Translations under genes and position numbers: made by a program | Notes under the pieces: generated by a model | What the model saw: the letters and a program-made list of their open reading frames with translations, nothing else | Database searches by the model: none | What the model was told of the DNA's origin: nothing | NCBI GenBank assembly: GCA_021800275.1 | Contig: JAJYZB010000007.1 | Coordinates: forward strand, 78,769 to 142,768 | Length of the DNA stretch: 64,000 nucleotides | Source of the DNA: a bacterium | Lineage (GTDB): Bacteria; Vulcanimicrobiota; JABDET01 | Reading direction: 5' to 3' | Shown here: positions 52,862 through 61,551 of the stretch, piece by piece | Layout of the letters: the number at the start of each line of letters is the position of its first letter | Numbering within the stretch: the stretch's first letter is position 1

Positions 52862-53560
52862 CTACTCCTCTTTTTTCAGCTTAAAAATGATGAAGTTTGG
52901 AACACTGCTGTAAGTCTTAAAAAAGTCAGAATCAATCTTTTGCGATGATCTTATGGGGATCGGTTCCTGAAAATCAAGAATAACAAACCCGCTGTTTAAA
53001 ATATCTCTCATCATTGAAGCTAGGGGGCGGTGATAATAGCTGACTTTAAACTCCCCATCAAACCAGACATCATTAATTTTTCTTTCCTGAAAATAGTTTT
53101 CTCTCCCCCACATAAAAGGAGAATGAGTGGAAAACAAAAAGACGCCGTCTTTTTTTAAAACTCGATAGGCTTGTTTTAAAACTCTCTTCCATGTTCTCAA
53201 ATAATGAAGCGCTAAACTGGAGTAAATCAAGTCAAAAGTCCGATCGAAAAATTTAAGGTTCTCCATACTCATAGTTTGAAACTCTATGTCAGGATAACTT
53301 TTTTTTGCCACTGCAATCAATTTTTGAGCGGCATCAATTCCAATAACTTTTCCAGCGCCCAGAGATTTTAAATGCTGACACTCTTCCCCGCTTCCGCATC
53401 CTAAGCACAACACTGCTTTTCCTTTGAGACCTGGAAGCATTTTGTACATGGCTGGTTTTTCAAGAAAAAAATGAAATAAGTTTTTGCCAGAACGCATCCG
53501 TTCTGCCCATTTTACCGCATACTGATTGTAAGATTGAATTGTATTCTTGTCGCTTGGCAT
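52862..53560 (-). CDS. Class I SAM-dependent methyltransferase
   Basis: 232 residues. SAM-binding motif I 'AVLCLGCGSGEECQHLKSLG', motif II 'VIGIDAAQKLIAVAK', 'LKFFDRTFDLIYSSLALHYL' and 'VLKKDGVFLFSTHSPF'. Closest to small-molecule type 11 methyltransferases; the substrate is unknown. Alone on the minus strand between mazF and the aldehyde dehydrogenase. Confidence 0.88.
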   Translation of the reverse strand: MPSDKNTIQSYNQYAVKWAERMRSGKNLFHFFLEKPAMYKMLPGLKGKAVLCLGCGSGEECQHLKSLGAGKVIGIDAAQKLIAVAKKSYPDIEFQTMSMENLKFFDRTFDLIYSSLALHYLRTWKRVLKQAYRVLKKDGVFLFSTHSPFMWGRENYFQERKINDVWFDGEFKVSYYHRPLASMMRDILNSGFVILDFQEPIPIRSSQKIDSDFFKTYSSVPNFIIFKLKKEE

Positions 53561-53811
53561 GACAGGTTTATCTTCAAACTTTCATACTGCTTTTCGACAT
53601 TGAATTTGAGACAGAGATGCAAAACTCCTTTGAAACTATGATTTTAAAATACATGATATTGTATACGAAAAACCCGCAAGGGTTAAACCCTGTTCATGGC
53701 GAACTTTAAAACGCAAAAATAATTTGAAGATTGACTTCTGCGCTGATCCTTAGTTAGGGATAAGAACAGATATTTGTCCGACAATCTGAGCAAATCAATA
53801 AGGAGGAGATT

Positions 53812-55305
53812 ATGCCACTTGCAGCCACTGAAACTTACAACAATTACATTGGAGGAAAATGGGTCCAAACAAAAAGCGGAAAAACTTTTGAAGATCGAAA
53901 TCCTGCCAATCGAGATGAAGTCATCGGAATCTTTCCAAAATCGTCGTCAGTAGATGTGGATGCAGCGGTTCATGCCGCTAAAAAAGCCTTTCGCTCCTGG
54001 AGTTCGACACCGGCCCCGGTCAGAGCCGAAATTTTATTTAAAGCGGGTCAGATTTTAATCCAGAGAAAAGAAGAATTTGCAAAACTCATGACCCGCGAGA
54101 TGGGAAAAGTTTTAAAAGAAGCGCGTGGAGATGTTCAAGAAGCCATAGATCTTGTCTATTATGCTGCAGGTGAAGGAAGAAGACTTTTTGGGCAAACCAC
54201 TCCTTCTGAACTTCCTGACAAATTTGCCATGTCTGTTCGCATGCCTGTGGGAGTCTGCGGCTTAATCACCCCCTGGAATTTTCCGATGGCGATTCCGATG
54301 TGGAAAATGGCTCCTGCCCTTGTCTGCGGCAATACCATTGTTTTTAAACCAGCGAGTGACACCCCTCTCTGCGCCGCAAAACTGGTTGAAGTTCTGGTTG
54401 AAGCTGGACTCCCAGAAGGGGTTTTGAATCTGGTTCACGGCTCTGGTGAAGAAGCGGGAATGGCTGTTTTAAGTCATCCCGATATACATCTTATCTCTTT
54501 CACCGGATCCGCCCAGGTAGGAAAAGAAGTCGCTCTAAAATCAGCGGAAAAATTCAAGAGAGTTTCCCTTGAGTTAGGTGGAAAAAACTGCATCTTGGTC
54601 ATGGAAGACGCAAATTTAGATTCTGCTGTAGATGGAGCAGTCTGGGGAGCTTTTGGAACATCAGGACAGAGATGCACAGCTTCCAGCCGTTTGATTGTTC
54701 ACAAAAAAGTGGTCAAAGATTACACCGAAAAACTAATGGAAAGAACTAAAAAATTAAAGTTAGGGGACGGACTTCTTCCAACCACTGACGTTGGACCTGT
54801 CATCAATGAAAATCGTCTCAAAAAGATCCATGAGTATGTAGAGATCGGAAAAAAAGAAGCCAAACTCTTATCTGGAGGTTCTCCTGCAAAAGAAGAAAAT
54901 TTAGAAAAAGGAAATTTCTATTATCCCACTTTGTTTGGTGAAGTAAAACCTGAAGCTGTCATTGCTCAGGAAGAAATCTTTGGTCCTGTGACAACCATCA
55001 TTCCTGTCGAAAACATGGAAGAAGCTTTCCATGTCGCTAATCATGTCAGATATGGTTTGTCCAGCTCTATTTACACTCAAGATGTCAATAAAGCTTTTAA
55101 AGCGATGAGAGAACTGGAAACAGGAATCGTTTATATCAATTCTTCCACTATTGGAGCAGAAGTTCATCTGCCTTTTGGAGGAACAAAAGACACTGGAAAT
55201 GGCCATAGAGAAGCTGGTCAAACCATGCTGGATACTTACACTGAGTGGAAGACCATTTATGTGGATTACAGCGGAAAACTCCAGAAAGCCCAAGGGATTG
55301 ATTAA
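53812..55305 (+). CDS. NAD(P)-dependent aldehyde dehydrogenase
   Basis: 497 residues. Nucleotide-binding '[20 protein letters not shown]', catalytic Glu in '[16 protein letters not shown]', catalytic Cys in '[17 protein letters not shown]', and '[20 protein letters not shown]'. The ending '[18 protein letters not shown]' places it near the GbsA/2,5-dioxovalerate-type group, but the substrate is not certain. GGAGGAG before the ATG. A terminator follows, so it is probably a single-gene unit. Confidence 0.92.
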   Translation: MPLAATETYNNYIGGKWVQTKSGKTFEDRNPANRDEVIGIFPKSSSVDVDAAVHAAKKAFRSWSSTPAPVRAEILFKAGQILIQRKEEFAKLMTREMGKVLKEARGDVQEAIDLVYYAAGEGRRLFGQTTPSELPDKFAMSVRMPVGVCGLITPWNFPMAIPMWKMAPALVCGNTIVFKPASDTPLCAAKLVEVLVEAGLPEGVLNLVHGSGEEAGMAVLSHPDIHLISFTGSAQVGKEVALKSAEKFKRVSLELGGKNCILVMEDANLDSAVDGAVWGAFGTSGQRCTASSRLIVHKKVVKDYTEKLMERTKKLKLGDGLLPTTDVGPVINENRLKKIHEYVEIGKKEAKLLSGGSPAKEENLEKGNFYYPTLFGEVKPEAVIAQEEIFGPVTTIIPVENMEEAFHVANHVRYGLSSSIYTQDVNKAFKAMRELETGIVYINSSTIGAEVHLPFGGTKDTGNGHREAGQTMLDTYTEWKTIYVDYSGKLQKAQGID

Positions 55306-55353
55306 ACAGAAACTCACTAGCAAGCCATCTGAACTGATAATCGTTTAGGTTTT

Positions 55354-55388
55354 TCCGCTGCCTGAAAATAGCAGCGGAGATTTTTTTT
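55354..55388 (+). terminator. Rho-independent terminator
   Basis: TCCGCTGC / GCAGCGGA stem (8 bp) with a 9-base loop, then GA and a run of eight T. Lies 48 bases after the aldehyde dehydrogenase stop and ends its transcript. Confidence 0.9.
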
Positions 55389-55407
55389 GCTTAAAAATTT
55401 TTCTACT

Positions 55408-56613
55408 TTACCAGGCTTGATTAGCGTTAGGGGCAAGAGCAGACATCCATGCATTTCCAACGCTCATGGTAGTGCTGAACATGGTCGAAAACAACTGGTT
55501 CATCATTTTATAAATGGCTTGACTGGTTGTTGCAATCGTGGCGATTATTTGAGCCATGCTCTGTCTCTCATTTTGAGCCATCTGAACAATCGTCTGCATC
55601 ATCATCTGCTGATTCTGCTGAGCCTGCTGGGCAACTGCCAGCATCTGCTGCTGCTGTGCTCCCTGCTGTTTCAGTGCCTCGACAGGATCATTACCTGGAT
55701 TAGGTGATGATGAGGAAGTCGCTGAACCTCCTCCTGGGGGAGATGAACCTCCTGATCCTCCGCTTGCTGCAGAAGAACCTGACTGCACGTTTTGCGCTTG
55801 AACATCAGGAACAATTTTCAAAGCTGCCTGAGACGCATTTTTTAAAGCAGCTGGATCCACTTGTGAACTCAATTGTTCAGGAGTCATGTTCAGCTGCCCG
55901 GCTAAAGCGTTGTGAAGATTCGTAAGATTAGGATCAGAAGCTGCGCCTTGAGATTGTCCCTGAACAGCTCCCATATAGGCATCTGCCAACTGCAGCGGCG
56001 GCATATTAAGCTGCTGAGCAACTTTCTGCACGGCTGGATTTAAAGATGTGTTGGCAAGGATGGAAGCTGTTCCCAGAGCACCCTGCAGAAGAGCAGGATC
56101 TATATTCAGTGAATTAGCTGCATCCTGCACTGGCGTAGAAGATCCAGAGGCTCTGGCTTGTGACAAAGCATCCGCAATTTTTTCATGAGGAATATTCACA
56201 TTCTGATGAGAAAGCCATCCTTCAGCGATTTGGGAACCCAGGTTGTCTTGATAATTTTGCAAAACCTGCGCGGTTTGTTCGGGAGTTATTTCACTTCCCT
56301 GGACAGAGCCTGTTCCCTGTGATTCTGCGCCTTGAGATGCCGAATCTAAAGCTTTATTAATAGAATCAGCAGAATCCGAACTTTTTCGAAGGTTGCTCTG
56401 CCCTTTCCGTTTTCTGGCTGCCCCTGCTCTCTGGCTGCCTAGCTGCTGCTGAACAGTGGAACTCTCTTTTTGAAAAGCATCTTTAGCGGCTTTATCAGCG
56501 CTGGTTGTTTCTGCTGCAACGGCTTTCTGAGCACCTTGAGCCGCGGTTTTAACAGCATTGGCTTCTGCTGCGCTTAGATTAACACCCGATGAACTTGCTG
56601 GATTAATGCTCAT
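55408..56613 (-). CDS. Low-complexity Ala/Gln/Ser/Met-rich protein
   Basis: 401 residues, family not recognised. N-terminal ~120 residues are Ala/Ser/Gln-rich ('AAEANAVKTAAQGAQKAVAA'). The middle contains three 'L-N-(I/M)-x-P-x-x-L' units ('LNIDPALLQGALG', 'LNMPPLQLADAYMG', 'LNMTPEQLSSQVD'). A Gly/Ser/Pro spacer (~280-310) leads to a Gln/Met-rich helix ('LKQQGAQQQQMLAVAQQAQQ'). No signal peptide. Its own promoter and ribosome binding site. A type III-type substrate or phage-like structural protein are possibilities, neither supported. Confidence 0.7.
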   Translation of the reverse strand: MSINPASSSGVNLSAAEANAVKTAAQGAQKAVAAETTSADKAAKDAFQKESSTVQQQLGSQRAGAARKRKGQSNLRKSSDSADSINKALDSASQGAESQGTGSVQGSEITPEQTAQVLQNYQDNLGSQIAEGWLSHQNVNIPHEKIADALSQARASGSSTPVQDAANSLNIDPALLQGALGTASILANTSLNPAVQKVAQQLNMPPLQLADAYMGAVQGQSQGAASDPNLTNLHNALAGQLNMTPEQLSSQVDPAALKNASQAALKIVPDVQAQNVQSGSSAASGGSGGSSPPGGGSATSSSSPNPGNDPVEALKQQGAQQQQMLAVAQQAQQNQQMMMQTIVQMAQNERQSMAQIIATIATTSQAIYKMMNQLFSTMFSTTMSVGNAWMSALAPNANQAW

Positions 56614-56630
56614 TTTCTTCTCCAGGCTTC

Positions 56631-56659
56631 ATTATAACATAGAGCTTGCATTTTAGCAA
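56631..56659 (-). promoter_or_regulatory. Sigma70-type promoter of the low-complexity gene
   Basis: On the minus strand TTGCTA (56659-56654), 17-base spacer, TATAAT (56636-56631). About 17 bases then remain to the ATG at 56613 and contain GGAG. The TTGTTAA repeat pair lies 18 bases upstream of the -35. Confidence 0.65.
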
Positions 56660-56676
56660 AGAGTTTGCAAAAGAAA

Positions 56677-56694
56677 TTGTTAAAATTTTGTTAA
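56677..56694. repeat. TTGTTAA direct repeat with 11-base period (second site)
   Basis: TTGTTAA at 56677-56683 and 56688-56694, same 11-base period as 9777-9794. Relative to its gene (minus strand) the sequence reads TTAACAA twice, so the orientation is opposite to the first site. Confidence 0.35.
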
Positions 56695-56734
56695 TTTTTC
56701 CTCACTCCACGCAAAAAATAGAGCCTTTCCCATT

Positions 56735-57103
56735 TTACATGTCCCGAGCGGCTGACATCACAGCTTCAAGTCCATATTTTAAAGAAACCATATCCAGAGA
56801 AGTGGGTTTTCTTAAAGCATCAACCTCAAGTTCTTCTATTTCAGGCAGAGAGTTTCTGACAACACCAAATTGACTGTCATCAGTAACCTGAAGTAAAAAA
56901 CGAAGCAGATTGGGTTTTACTTTATGGGGATCGACTTCTTCGATACCTGTTGTAACAGCCAGAATATTGACTCTATGCCTACCCAATAACGAAGCAATTT
57001 CCCCTAAAACGCCAGGACGATCCTTTAAAACTTTGCATTCGAGATACCACAATTCTGAAGACACTAAAACACCATCCCAGAAATCATTTAGGAATATTCC
57101 ACT
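56735..57103 (-). CDS. ACT-domain protein (DUF3388-like)
   Basis: About 122 residues. The N-terminal half has 'LWYLECKVLKDRPGVLGEIA' and 'SLLGRHRVNILAVTTG', an ACT-domain signature, often the ligand-binding part of regulators. 'LRFLLQVTDDSQFGVVRNSL' completes the domain; the C-terminal tail is helical. The frame opens at 57223, but the part before 57103 lies over the preceding gene, so I chose ATG 57103 (20-base overlap). No ribosome binding site is seen. Ligand unknown. Confidence 0.7.
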   Translation of the reverse strand, partial: SGIFLNDFWDGVLVSSELWYLECKVLKDRPGVLGEIASLLGRHRVNILAVTTGIEEVDPHKVKPNLLRFLLQVTDDSQFGVVRNSLPEIEELEVDALRKPTSLDMVSLKYGLEAVMSAARDM

Positions 57104-57605
57104 CATCAATAAAAGTTGGACCAGGAGGGGACACTGCTGACTTTTGCTCTGTTTTTTGAGATGACTGGGGCTGCTGAGCGGCCTGCTGGTCAGGCTTTTG
57201 AATCTGAGTTTTTCCACTGTCAAGCAGCCGAATTGTAAGAGGATACTCCAAAACCAGTTGATTGTTTAAATAATTCTGGACCCAGTAATGCCCCTCTATC
57301 TGAAATTCTAATTCAGCAAAAACATTTATCATTAATTGGGGAGTATAAGTATCCTCAAGAGAAAAGGTTTGTTCTCCTGTTTCAACAAAAGTTTTTGTTC
57401 TGGTGGGATCTAAAATTTTTACTGACTGCGAGAAACTTCCGCTGCCATTTGCCCACGCGTTGATCACATGAAATTTATCCATGCGGAAAGGCAGCTGAGG
57501 AAAAGGCAGCTCGTAAAAAAGATACTGCAGTGTAGGTGGTCTCTGTTCTTCTTCTAGAAGATCGAGGCACATTACAGAAAATTGTAAAGATGGTGTCTTT
57601 TGCAC
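57084..57605 (-). CDS. DUF6941-like protein
   Basis: 173 residues, resembling the DUF6941 family by eye: 'SLQFSVMCLDLLEEEQRPPT' at the start, beta-strands such as 'FHVINAWANGSGSFSQSVKI' and 'YWVQNYLNNQLVLEYPLTIR'. A Gln/Pro/Ser tail (~residues 130-173) follows. GTG start after AAAGGAAG. Function unknown. It follows hpnE by 10 bases. Confidence 0.6.
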   Translation of the reverse strand: MQKTPSLQFSVMCLDLLEEEQRPPTLQYLFYELPFPQLPFRMDKFHVINAWANGSGSFSQSVKILDPTRTKTFVETGEQTFSLEDTYTPQLMINVFAELEFQIEGHYWVQNYLNNQLVLEYPLTIRLLDSGKTQIQKPDQQAAQQPQSSQKTEQKSAVSPPGPTFIDEWNIPK

Positions 57606-57615
57606 AATACTTCCT

Positions 57616-58953
57616 TTATTTCAGGATTTTTTTCTGAAATCCTTTTTGTTCTAAAATCAGTTCTGCGCAGCGGTAACCACTTTGAACCGCTCCTTCCATG
57701 GTTGCTGGCCATCCTGTGTCAGTCCAATCTCCTGCCAAATAAAAATGTGGAATCTCGGTTTTATGTGAAGGACGCAAATTATCTGTCTCCGGTTTTATCG
57801 AAAAAGTGGCTCTCATTTCGCGGACCAGACGAGATTTAACCAAATTAGCTTTTTCTGAATCAGGCAAATACTTTTGAAGTTCTCGAATTCCCATGTCAAT
57901 TAATTCCGAATTGCTGGTTTTCGAAAACTCATAGGATGCGCTGATCACTAATTGAATATAATAGGCTCCTTGACTATCATTTTCATCAGGCTTAGCGAAA
58001 AACCAGTGAATCGGGGAACCAGGGAAAGCTCCAAAACGCTTATCCGTGATCTTCCTATCGAACCAGAAATGAATTCCCACAATTGGAGTGGTTTCCAGCC
58101 TCCTGAATCGTTTAAAAAAAGGATCTTCTTGAAGAGGAAGTGGTAGAATTGGAAGCAAATTATAAAAAGGTAAGGATGAAATTAAATCATCTGCTTCCAA
58201 TTTTGTTCCTTCTTCAAGAAAAACGGAAGGCTTGCTTTCTGAAAAAACAATCTGTTTAATGGTTCCTCTTACACTTTTTACCCCTAAATCTCCAAAAAGA
58301 GTTTTTTCTGCTTCACGATAAAGAGAAACCAGAGGAACATTCGGAATACCAACTGCAGCCGAGTCAGCGGACTGAAGGAAAGCTTCTTTTAAAACCATAA
58401 CCCCATATTTTGCGGACATATTCTCAAGCGTTTCATTCAGACTTGAAATTAAAATAATTTTCCAGAATCTCTCGATCACGGAAAAAGGCTGCTTCTCTTT
58501 TTTCAGCCATTCGCTCATGCTCATTTTCTCTAAAATTTCGGCATTTTCATGTCCCACTGAAAGTCGAGCAAAAAGAGATAGAATGCTCCATTTTTCGCGC
58601 ACAGAAAATAGAGGAGCTGCTAAGAAGCCTGGAAGAAAATGAAATGGAGCAGGAAAAATTGAAGGAGATAAAATCGTTGTTTTTCCATTGGCTAAAAAAG
58701 GGATAGAAGAGTGAAATGAAATCAGATTTCTTATCTTCAGTCTTTCAAAGAGATCCAGAATAGAATGGCAGCATCCTAAAACGACATGCTGACAGTTGTC
58801 AATCCAATCTTCCCCATCCTGGAACCCCGAAGCTCTTCCTCCAAGATAACGATGCCTCTCAACTATCTGAACAGAGCATCCTTCTGCAGCCAGAGCCGCT
58901 GCCGCAGCAATCCCTGAAAGTCCCCCCCCTAAAATCAAAACAGAAGGCTTCAT
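57616..58953 (-). CDS. hpnE: Hydroxysqualene dehydroxylase HpnE
   Basis: FAD-dependent amine-oxidase-like enzyme that reduces hydroxysqualene to squalene. FAD motif 'VLILGGGLSGIAAAAALAAE', 'QIVERHRYLGGRASGFQDG', 'WIDNCQHVVLGCCHSIL', and the C-terminal 'HFYLAGDWTDTGWPATMEGA'. 445 residues. It overlaps hpnD by 4 bases; with hpnC and hpnD it forms the complete three-step route from farnesyl diphosphate to squalene. Confidence 0.92.
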   Translation of the reverse strand: MKPSVLILGGGLSGIAAAAALAAEGCSVQIVERHRYLGGRASGFQDGEDWIDNCQHVVLGCCHSILDLFERLKIRNLISFHSSIPFLANGKTTILSPSIFPAPFHFLPGFLAAPLFSVREKWSILSLFARLSVGHENAEILEKMSMSEWLKKEKQPFSVIERFWKIILISSLNETLENMSAKYGVMVLKEAFLQSADSAAVGIPNVPLVSLYREAEKTLFGDLGVKSVRGTIKQIVFSESKPSVFLEEGTKLEADDLISSLPFYNLLPILPLPLQEDPFFKRFRRLETTPIVGIHFWFDRKITDKRFGAFPGSPIHWFFAKPDENDSQGAYYIQLVISASYEFSKTSNSELIDMGIRELQKYLPDSEKANLVKSRLVREMRATFSIKPETDNLRPSHKTEIPHFYLAGDWTDTGWPATMEGAVQSGYRCAELILEQKGFQKKILK

Positions 58954-59825
58954 GCTGCCTCAATAAACTCAGAGTTTCTCCATGCTTTATAGACAATTTT
59001 CAACTTTTCAAAAAAAGAAAGATGAATCCGTTTCTCAAAAACTTGACTTTCTTGACGGCTTATTTTTTCTAAAAGCCCCTTATAAATTCCGAACAGAGCC
59101 GCAAGCGCCCTCTGACTGTCTTCATTGATGAGAGACACCAACTTCTCTCCTTGAGCATAATAATCTCTTGCCCTTTCAAATTCAAAATGGAGCAGTTTTC
59201 GAAACCTCTCATCTACAATTCTTTCTTGCAATGATGTTTCAGAACATCGAAATCGCTTTAAATCTTCGAGAGGAATATAAATTCTACCCAGCTGCTGATC
59301 TTCTCTAATATCTCTCAAAATGTTTGTTAACTGAAAAGCTATTCCCGCTGCCTCAGCATATTCTAAAGCTTTCCTGTCTCTATATCCAAATATGCAGATG
59401 CAAACCAATCCTACAATAGATGCGACTCGATAACAGTATTGATACAAATCCTCAAATTTTTCGTAAGATTTTTTTTCTAAATCCATTCCCACTCCGCTGA
59501 TTAACTCAAAAAAATAAGATCGAGGAATAGAAAATCTCTGAATGGTATCTAAAAGCGCAGGAAAAATTGGGTGATCAGAAACTCCAGTCTCAAAAGCTTT
59601 TTGGGTCATTTCTTTCCATTTATTTAAAACTTCTTTCTTGTTTTCTAGATTCGCCTCAGGAATATCATCAACCAGATCATCGCACTGACGCATAAATGAA
59701 TAAACCGCATATAAAGCAGCTCTCTTCTGCTTTGGCAGCAAAAGAAACGCATAATAAAAATTTCCGGCCCTTTTTCTGACTATACGTTTACAGCAGCGAT
59801 AAGACTGCAGTAATTTATCTTTCAT
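58950..59825 (-). CDS. hpnD: Presqualene diphosphate synthase HpnD
   Basis: Joins two farnesyl diphosphates. Squalene/phytoene synthase family: 'RQCDDLVDDIPE' (first Asp-rich motif), 'YRVASIVGLVCICIFGYRD', 'AFQLTNILRDIREDQQLGRI' (second Asp-rich motif) and 'YIPLEDLKRF'. 291 residues. A phytoene synthase would look similar; the hpnC and hpnE context favours HpnD. Confidence 0.9.
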   Translation of the reverse strand: MKDKLLQSYRCCKRIVRKRAGNFYYAFLLLPKQKRAALYAVYSFMRQCDDLVDDIPEANLENKKEVLNKWKEMTQKAFETGVSDHPIFPALLDTIQRFSIPRSYFFELISGVGMDLEKKSYEKFEDLYQYCYRVASIVGLVCICIFGYRDRKALEYAEAAGIAFQLTNILRDIREDQQLGRIYIPLEDLKRFRCSETSLQERIVDERFRKLLHFEFERARDYYAQGEKLVSLINEDSQRALAALFGIYKGLLEKISRQESQVFEKRIHLSFFEKLKIVYKAWRNSEFIEAA

Positions 59826-60679
59826 GCCGAAAAAGGAAGTGAGGCTAAAGCCTCAATTAAAATTTTCAATTTTAATCTTCGAGGCACCACAGGTCTTTTT
59901 AAAAGCACGTCATAATCGATCTTTTTAATTCCATCCAAAACCGCGATGCCTCCTTTTGTGAAGGCTCTCAAATCAATTTTAAGCACTCCATTTACCATCT
60001 GAATCAGCTTCATGCCTTTTATAAACATGTCTCTTGTTCTTTCTGTCTCAAAAGCCATCAATTTTTTAAAGTTTTTTCCAGCGGTACTTTGATGCAGGTC
60101 TGGTTCAGACACTTCAAATCTCTGCATGTCCTCTAAAGGAATATAGATCCTCCCTTTCTGCAGATCAACGGCTGTATCCTGCCAAAAATTAGCTAACTGC
60201 AGAGCAGTGCAGGTTAAATCAGATAGTTTCTGCCTCTCTTCATCGCAATACCCAAAAAGATATAAAACCAGATGACCCACAGGATTAGCAGAATTTTTGC
60301 AGTAGTCGAGGACCTCGAGAAAAGTTTGATAACGAGTTTTAACCTGATCCTGTTTAAACGCTTGAATCAGTCTCCAAAATGGTTCTTTAGGCAGATGAAA
60401 TTCAGCAATCGTCTCCAGAAGAGCTTGATAAATTGGGTGTTCTGCTTTTCCTTTATAACAAGAATTCAACTGATTCTCCCAGTCGTCTAACAAACGGTAA
60501 GCGCGGGCTGGATCACCTGTTTCATCCCCCAGATCATCTGACCAGCGGCAGAAAGCGTAAATACTATATAAATGCTGTCTTAAGTTTTTAGGAACAAAAA
60601 GGCTCCCCACTGTAAAATTTTCATAATGGGTCCGGGCTAATTTTTCACAGTAGGAAAATGCTTCTTTATTAGCAATCAT
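59822..60679 (-). CDS. hpnC: Hydroxysqualene synthase HpnC
   Basis: 285 residues; converts presqualene diphosphate to hydroxysqualene. Related to HpnD but with 'SIYAFCRWSDDLGDETGDPA', 'YCKNSANPVGHLVLYLFGYC' and 'ALQLANFWQDTAVDLQKGRI', which are typical of HpnC. First gene of the operon, divergent from the Nudix gene with 96 bases between. 4-base overlap with hpnD. Confidence 0.92.
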   Translation of the reverse strand: MIANKEAFSYCEKLARTHYENFTVGSLFVPKNLRQHLYSIYAFCRWSDDLGDETGDPARAYRLLDDWENQLNSCYKGKAEHPIYQALLETIAEFHLPKEPFWRLIQAFKQDQVKTRYQTFLEVLDYCKNSANPVGHLVLYLFGYCDEERQKLSDLTCTALQLANFWQDTAVDLQKGRIYIPLEDMQRFEVSEPDLHQSTAGKNFKKLMAFETERTRDMFIKGMKLIQMVNGVLKIDLRAFTKGGIAVLDGIKKIDYDVLLKRPVVPRRLKLKILIEALASLPFSA

Positions 60680-60775
60680 TATCTTTCATTGTCTCTTTTC
60701 ATCGAAATTTAATTTCTCCCTGCCACTTCTCCTTTACAAGGATGAAAAAAAAAATAATTGAATACTTCATGAAAT

Positions 60776-61237
60776 ATGCCTTCCAATGAACTCAATGGAA
60801 AAGAAGAATTTACTCTGGTTTCTTCAGGAGGTGTTCTCTATCGCCTCCACAATGATGAGATCCAGGTCTGCCTTATCGCAAAAAAAGGAATGAAAGTGTG
60901 GGCTCTGCCCAGAGGAAGAGTTGAACCAGGAGAAACTTCAGAGCAAACAGCTCTTAGGGAAGTAAGAGAAGAGACCGGTTTTAAGGCAAAAATACTGGAA
61001 GAAATTGACCAGATTCATTTTCGTTTTTACTCAAAAATAGACGATGAATTCATCCACAGGATCGTTCATTTTTATCTGATGTCCTGGGAGAACATAAAAC
61101 CTGAAAAACGAGACAAAGAAGTGGACACTGCGCAGTGGTATCAAATTGATAACGGGATACAGATATTGAAATATGACAATGAAAAAGAAGTATTAAAAAA
61201 AGCAAAGAAAATCATAAAAAGTCAGTTGAAATCTTAA
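60776..61237 (+). CDS. Nudix hydrolase
   Basis: 153 residues with a full Nudix box GX5EX7REXXEEXGF ('GRVEPGETSEQTALREVREE' then 'TGF'), preceded by 'ISGGVLYR'-like strand 'LVSSGGVLYRLHNDEIQVCL'. Such enzymes hydrolyse nucleoside diphosphates linked to another group; the substrate is not predictable, though Ap4A-type is common in this length class. No ribosome binding site. The last bases overlap the small zinc-ribbon gene on the other strand. Confidence 0.92.
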   Translation: MPSNELNGKEEFTLVSSGGVLYRLHNDEIQVCLIAKKGMKVWALPRGRVEPGETSEQTALREVREETGFKAKILEEIDQIHFRFYSKIDDEFIHRIVHFYLMSWENIKPEKRDKEVDTAQWYQIDNGIQILKYDNEKEVLKKAKKIIKSQLKS

Positions 61238-61371
61238 TTCGAATGAATCACTAAAAATTTAACCCAGAAGCGAATGCCGCAATTTAAACAAAAAAATTCT
61301 CTTATGGCACAGGGGAGATCCCATTCCCTGATTTCGCGCACTGCTCCTCTGCATCTTAAACAAGCGATCAT
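61234..61371 (-). CDS. 45-residue zinc-ribbon protein
   Basis: A short frame with four Cys: C4-x2-C7 ('MIACLRCRGAV') and C28-x2-C31 ('FFCLNCGIRFW'), spaced like a zinc ribbon, plus an extra Cys21. A GGAAAG precedes the ATG at 61371 and a stop lies just upstream, so the start is well fixed. The stop overlaps the Nudix stop by 4 bases on the opposite strand. A longer frame on the same strand (61259-61549) runs over it but lacks such structure. Similar tiny zinc ribbons exist widely; function unknown. Confidence 0.65.
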   Translation of the reverse strand: MIACLRCRGAVREIREWDLPCAIREFFCLNCGIRFWVKFLVIHSN

Positions 61372-61551
61372 TGTCTTTCCGCCATTTTATCCTTCTACCA
61401 TAAAACATAGGCTCTTGTGGGGCCTGATTCATTCGCTCTCTTCTCACTCGTAAATGGTGAGCCCTCTCACTCATTTTATTATAGCGAAATTTTACTGAAA
61501 AAGCAACAGCTTGGCAGGAATTTTTTTTCGAAGTTCGAATTTTAGGCAATC

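Noticed and set aside
53671..53690. AACCC-GCAA-GGGTT hairpin before the aldehyde dehydrogenase
   Set aside because: Five-base stem with no T-run or conserved motif; too weak to call a regulator.
61259..61549. 96-codon frame on the minus strand
   Set aside because: No ribosome binding site, no motif, very basic low-information protein, and the 45-codon zinc-ribbon frame inside its range has real structure.
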